5,970 nt of DNA from positions 1-5,970 of the forward strand of contig JAISWV010000018.1 of assembly GCA_031270755.1 (NCBI GenBank), given 5' to 3'. The notes beneath the pieces were generated by a model, which saw only the letters and a list, made by a program, of their open reading frames with translations, was not told where the DNA came from and searched no databases. The translations under genes were made by a program, and so were the position numbers. Origin of the DNA: Synergistaceae bacterium (GTDB lineage: Bacteria > Synergistota > Synergistia > Synergistales > Aminobacteriaceae). Of this stretch, positions 5,811 through 5,970 are shown piece after piece (position 1 is the first letter of the stretch; each line of letters opens with the position of its first letter).

Positions 5811-5970
5811 ATGAAACCCGTTATCGGAATCACCATGGGAGATCCCTCCGGCGTGGGGTCGGAGATCGCGGCAAAAGCGCTGAGGCACGAGGACATATTC
5901 GAAAAATGCCTGCCGGTGGTGATCGGTGACTATGAAGCTTTGCGGCAGGCCAATGAATTTTCGGGCGCAG
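5811..5970 (+). CDS. PdxA-family dehydrogenase, N-terminal part (runs off right edge)
   Basis: From the ATG at 5811 the frame is open to the window end and gives 53 residues. It begins MKPVIGITMGDPSGVGSEIAAK, the N-terminal signature of the PdxA family (TMGDPAG[IV]GPE), with Ser replacing the usual Ala and Ser replacing the usual Pro. LPVVIGDYEALRQA (residues 35-48) continues the family pattern. PdxA is the NAD-dependent 4-hydroxythreonine-4-phosphate dehydrogenase of pyridoxal phosphate synthesis. The PdxA2 subgroup instead oxidises 4-phospho-D-threonate or D-erythronate in acid-sugar catabolism. The adjoining KdgT-type permease favours the PdxA2 role, by context only. No clear Shine-Dalgarno sequence precedes the ATG (the 22-base gap is T-rich), which may mean translational dependence on the upstream gene. 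The metal-binding and catalytic residues lie beyond the edge. Confidence 0.85.
   Translation, partial: MKPVIGITMGDPSGVGSEIAAKALRHEDIFEKCLPVVIGDYEALRQANEFSGA

Noticed and set aside
1..5970. Mobile elements, CRISPR arrays, tRNA or rRNA genes
   Set aside because: No transposase or integrase motifs, no regularly spaced repeats and no tRNA-like cloverleaf sequences were seen in any intergenic stretch.

Overview
The window comes from a GC-rich bacterial chromosome. It is densely coded, uses TTG start codons, and shows no mobile elements, rRNA, tRNA or CRISPR. The gene mix is a DUF2400 protein, a sugar-PTS EIIC fused to an EAL domain, glmS, a KdgT-type permease and a PdxA-family dehydrogenase. This would suit an anaerobic, amino-acid or acid-sugar using bacterium such as a member of the Synergistota, but that assignment is a weak guess from content, not from a marker gene.

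Layout. Bases 1-209 hold the 5' end of a leftward gene, a DUF2400/TIGR02757 protein that runs off the left edge. A divergent intergenic region of about 180 bases follows, with an AT-rich island, three GGAGGC hexamers and a TATAAT box. Bases 389-2527 encode the most unusual product: a complete lactose/cellobiose/chitobiose-type PTS EIIC membrane domain joined through a short HAMP-like helix to a complete EAL cyclic-di-GMP phosphodiesterase domain. Only 24 bases later lies glmS (2552-4417), which makes glucosamine-6-phosphate; the two are very probably co-transcribed.

Bases 4418-4753 are a 336-base regulatory gap. It contains a GC-rich stem-loop after glmS, then a promoter (TTGACT, 17-base spacer, TAGGAT) whose spacer is almost filled by a perfect 18-bp palindrome. 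Next come a leader of about 200 bases with several competing stem-loops and a T-rich tract, and a 13-bp tandem repeat running into the ribosome binding site. This drives a 2-keto-3-deoxygluconate permease family gene (4754-5788), followed after 22 bases by the start of a PdxA-family gene (5811 to the right edge).

How the genes may work together. The EIIC-EAL protein looks like a membrane receptor or transporter that couples a beta-linked disaccharide or amino-sugar ligand to c-di-GMP breakdown, and its link to glmS suggests a connection with amino-sugar or envelope metabolism. The kdgT-pdxA pair looks like a separately controlled acid-sugar uptake and catabolism operon. Permeases and PdxA2 enzymes of this kind are known from D-threonate/D-erythronate-type pathways that use a DUF1537 kinase, which would be expected just beyond the right edge. 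Both coupling models are inference.
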